From Saccharobesus litoralis (lineage in GTDB: Bacteria > Pseudomonadota > Gammaproteobacteria > Enterobacterales > Alteromonadaceae), in contig NZ_CP026604.1 of the NCBI RefSeq assembly GCF_003063625.1, positions 2,170,001 to 2,234,000 on the forward strand: a DNA stretch of 64,000 nt, read 5' to 3'. Position 1 is the stretch's first letter; each line of letters begins with the position of its first letter. The notes below the pieces were generated by a model. The model saw only the letters and a list, made by a program, of their open reading frames with translations. It was not told the DNA's origin and did not search any database. The translations under genes were made by a program, and so were the position numbers. Shown here piece after piece: positions 61,376-64,000 of this stretch.

Positions 61376-64000
61376 ATGAAAAACAATCTATTTATTTATT
61401 CCAGCTTGTCAGCTGCCTTAGTGTTAGCTGGCTGCAGTGCTGATTTAGAACCAACCGATATTCAAGTCGAAGAGAAACTCGAGCCAAACGATGTGTTATT
61501 TCGTTCTGGAAAAGGTACTTTTAGCCGTGGCACTCGATTAGAAGTAAAAGGGGATGCCAATACACTTTCTCAAGTTTCTTACTACTACTTGGATGAAGGT
61601 TCGGATTCAACTAAAGGCCAAAATGCCGATAGTTTGGCGCAAACCATGACTTACCCTGTGACGGGCTTAAGCGTTGATAGCAAAACGGCAATCTCGATTA
61701 AATCCGTTTCGGAGATATCCGGTACCTGTTTTGACCCTGCGGTACTTAGCTATTTTGATTCTTATACTTCATGTCAGAATGAAGGCCAATATACCAATGC
61801 TGCTGACGAAGTGATTAGCGTGGTTGCGGACAGTACTGATGTGAGTGGTCAAAATCTATTTCAGTACGAGTTAAGAACCCATATACCACTTAACGAAACA
61901 AAAGAAATTGGTACTGCCCAAGCGTTAACCCAAGAAGACGGGTTACTCGATAACGGTACAGTTATCGTGCCGACCTTTAACCTTAGCGATCAAGATTGGA
62001 ACAAACTTTATCGTGCGGTTATGAGCGTTGGAGGCTTAGATTATGAATTTATGGTACGCACCGGTTCTCGTAATCCTGTGGTTGATATAACTGAAGGTTT
62101 CTTAGAGCGAGATGTAAATAACTGGCGTCCTGGTCGCACGGTAACGCGTGACTTCCAAGGTCAAGTTTTTAATACTCGTGCCCCTGTGGTGATCGAAAAA
62201 GACAGTAAGGACTACTCGGTTAAGTATCAACTTGGCCTTGATGGTGATTTAATTGAATATACACAACCTTTCTATGTACGCGCGGGTAAAAATGTGTTCT
62301 TGCATATCACGACACCCGAAGGTTCGTTTGAACAAAGTTACACGACTAAGGTAACGATAGGTGAGGTGACGCCAGCGTTAGACGAGCATGGTGTACTTAT
62401 CGAAGGCGACGATACTACAACAGATAACACGCATGTAGATACCTTGGTTATTAATAACCATGCTCAAGATTATGTGCCTGGACCAAGCACAGATATTCAC
62501 TTTCCACCGCTGCGTTCAGCAACCGCTAACGACAGTGTGACCTTGCGTGCCACGACTTATATCAATATGGATCAGGCGGAGTTTAGCGAGCAAGCCGACA
62601 TTGCAGTTACGGCTATTGTTTTACAGCAAACCAATGCGGCGGGTGAGCCAATAGGCGGTGTTGATCCTGTGACTATTCCGGCAGACCAGTTGGTCTATAT
62701 GCCCGAAAAAAGTAAAACCGTTAGCGTTTCAGGGCGCGATATTGAGCTAAAAGCGTATGACTGGCAAACGCAAATGGATGTATCTGGTACGGCGTCTAAC
62801 TATTATTTCACCGTGGTGGGTAAGTCAGATTTAGCTGGAATTAAACCGAGTGTATCTGAGCCTACATTTATTCATATTGAAAAAAACGCGACCTTAAGTC
62901 ATTACCCCCAAAGCTCAGCCAATATCTATTTTAATCAGCTGACGGATATTACCGTTGATACGCGTAATGCTGCTAACCCAACTATTTTAATGTCGGATAA
63001 CTCGACATTGGCCGGAAAGGGTAAAGCGATTATTTGGAAAGCACCGATGGACCTTAGTGCATCTGCCAGTTGTGCTGCATCAACAACTGAAGTGGTGCAC
63101 GGTGTGCAAGTTAACCATGTTAAACCAGAAATTGGTGGTGTGTTTATTGGTCATTGGACTTGGCGTTTAGGTTATATCACAGATGATGAGTTGTCGGGCA
63201 CCTTAACCGGTATGGATCCCCGTTTAAGTGTGGCTTGGCGTGCGCCACGTCGTCCGGCACATATGGCGTTTAGTCATACTGGGGATGTGTTGTATATGGC
63301 ATCGCAATCGATCTGGAATTTTAATGTCGATTTTCAGCATTTTGTTGGTACTCAGGAATTTAAATTTGCCGTTGACGGTGAAGGTAAGTTTAGCTTTAAC
63401 CGCAGCAATGGCGGTCAATACGTAAATAACAACAACCGCGGGCCATTCCGTGGTGCGTTAGCCAAAGAAACTAACAGCAACGAAGATGCAGGTGGTGAAG
63501 TGAATAATGGCTTCTCGTTAGACGCTTACACCATTGAAAAAACAGACGGCGATGGTAACTCATATTTGCAGGATTGGATCTTGTCTTTAGATGGGGTTGA
63601 TAACGGTACAGGTGACGACGCTAATCGTGGTAACACAGGTGAAGTTTACTTGCGTAAAGTTGCGGTGCCTGCGGCGATGAAAGATATCTATCAAGTCGAT
63701 GCTGAAAATAACCACACCATTATTTCTTTAGTTGATGAAAATAATATGCCGATTACGTTAGAGCGCGCCAATGCGATAGCGGTAGATGATAAGCGCGGAT
63801 TTGCTTATATCTCAGTACCAGAGCAAGGCGGAGATTTAGATGCTGATGTGATCTGGAAAGTGGATTTACAAGATATTGAAGATCCACTAGTCACTACGTG
63901 GCAAGCGACTAAGTTAGCCAGTAATGAAGGCTTAGATAAAGAATCACCTATGTTAATGGGGCGGATTTCTTCGTTCGCAATGGAAGGTGGGCTCGACATG
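61376..64000 (+). CDS. Large surface-type lipoprotein, 3' end outside window
   Basis: ATG at 61376 (ribosome binding site TAGGAAAA) opens a frame that stays open to the window end, 875 residues so far. A lipobox LAGC (Cys20) is followed by an acidic tether (ADLEPTDIQVEEKLEPND). The rest is beta-rich with many short Asp/Asn/Gly turns and no catalytic motif that I recognise; a late part (VAWRAPRRPAHMAFSHTGDVLYMASQ) resembles repeat-based binding proteins. Its position directly after the TonB receptor suggests a glycan-capturing partner, a role filled by SusD in Bacteroidota, but there is no SusD (TPR-helical) character. Function is inferred from position only. Confidence 0.8.
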   Translation, partial: MKNNLFIYSSLSAALVLAGCSADLEPTDIQVEEKLEPNDVLFRSGKGTFSRGTRLEVKGDANTLSQVSYYYLDEGSDSTKGQNADSLAQTMTYPVTGLSVDSKTAISIKSVSEISGTCFDPAVLSYFDSYTSCQNEGQYTNAADEVISVVADSTDVSGQNLFQYELRTHIPLNETKEIGTAQALTQEDGLLDNGTVIVPTFNLSDQDWNKLYRAVMSVGGLDYEFMVRTGSRNPVVDITEGFLERDVNNWRPGRTVTRDFQGQVFNTRAPVVIEKDSKDYSVKYQLGLDGDLIEYTQPFYVRAGKNVFLHITTPEGSFEQSYTTKVTIGEVTPALDEHGVLIEGDDTTTDNTHVDTLVINNHAQDYVPGPSTDIHFPPLRSATANDSVTLRATTYINMDQAEFSEQADIAVTAIVLQQTNAAGEPIGGVDPVTIPADQLVYMPEKSKTVSVSGRDIELKAYDWQTQMDVSGTASNYYFTVVGKSDLAGIKPSVSEPTFIHIEKNATLSHYPQSSANIYFNQLTDITVDTRNAANPTILMSDNSTLAGKGKAIIWKAPMDLSASASCAASTTEVVHGVQVNHVKPEIGGVFIGHWTWRLGYITDDELSGTLTGMDPRLSVAWRAPRRPAHMAFSHTGDVLYMASQSIWNFNVDFQHFVGTQEFKFAVDGEGKFSFNRSNGGQYVNNNNRGPFRGALAKETNSNEDAGGEVNNGFSLDAYTIEKTDGDGNSYLQDWILSLDGVDNGTGDDANRGNTGEVYLRKVAVPAAMKDIYQVDAENNHTIISLVDENNMPITLERANAIAVDDKRGFAYISVPEQGGDLDADVIWKVDLQDIEDPLVTTWQATKLASNEGLDKESPMLMGRISSFAMEGGLDM

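Overview
The window looks like a polysaccharide utilization locus (PUL) from the chromosome of a marine gammaproteobacterium, most likely an alga-associated member of the Alteromonadales (Catenovulum/Paraglaciecola-like; inferred from protein style, AT-rich DNA and dispersed palindromic repeats, not from any marker gene). It encodes seven formylglycine-dependent sulfatases, about nine candidate carbohydrate-active enzymes, two sodium:solute symporters, a SemiSWEET, three TonB-dependent receptors and an L-arabinose catabolic operon. The combination of an Abp-type GH27 enzyme (family member of beta-L-arabinopyranosidases), two GH43 enzymes, araBDA and many sulfatases suggests that the substrate is a sulfated L-arabinose-rich polymer, such as the sulfated arabinans or arabinogalactans of green seaweeds (Codium, Cladophorales). 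The substrate is an inference.

Layout. 0-7 kb: a truncated TonB receptor, a SemiSWEET sugar transporter, an iduronate-sulfatase-like sulfatase and a divergent DUF5060-type hydrolase. 7-14 kb: an aldose dehydrogenase (XylB-like SDR), araB-araD-araA, and a putative lipoprotein hydrolase flanked by direct repeats. 14-16 kb: an IS110-family element. 16-26 kb: a large alpha/alpha-type protein of unknown function, a small lipoprotein, a leftward group (sodium symporter, GH27, DUF1080, GH43), a beta-helix enzyme and a GntR/FadR regulator. 26-31 kb: two tandem sulfatases plus a second symporter, closed by a strong terminator. 31-43 kb: a CadC-like membrane regulator, GH43, four more sulfatases, a GH5-like hydrolase and a broken gene. 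43-50 kb: TonB receptor, FecI-like sigma factor, a second CadC-like regulator, an unknown protein and a second beta-helix enzyme. 51-64 kb: a GH49-like protein with a GlyGly-CTERM-like tail, a hybrid two-component system, a third TonB receptor and a large lipoprotein that runs off the edge.

How it may work. The TonB receptors and the large lipoprotein would capture and import sulfated oligosaccharides. Exported and lipoprotein hydrolases, beta-helix enzymes and sulfatases would desulfate and shorten them. The symporters and SemiSWEET would bring sugars into the cytoplasm, where the signal-less GH27 enzyme, AraA/AraB/AraD and perhaps the SDR convert them to pentose-phosphate intermediates. There is no araC. 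Instead an 11-bp inverted repeat (TTRTA-N-TAYAA) sits upstream of most transcription units. It has the shape of a GntR/FadR-type operator and is my strongest candidate for an undescribed regulon, run by the GntR protein at 25.2 kb.

No tRNA, rRNA or CRISPR array was seen. No sulfatase-maturing enzyme is encoded here, so one must lie elsewhere.
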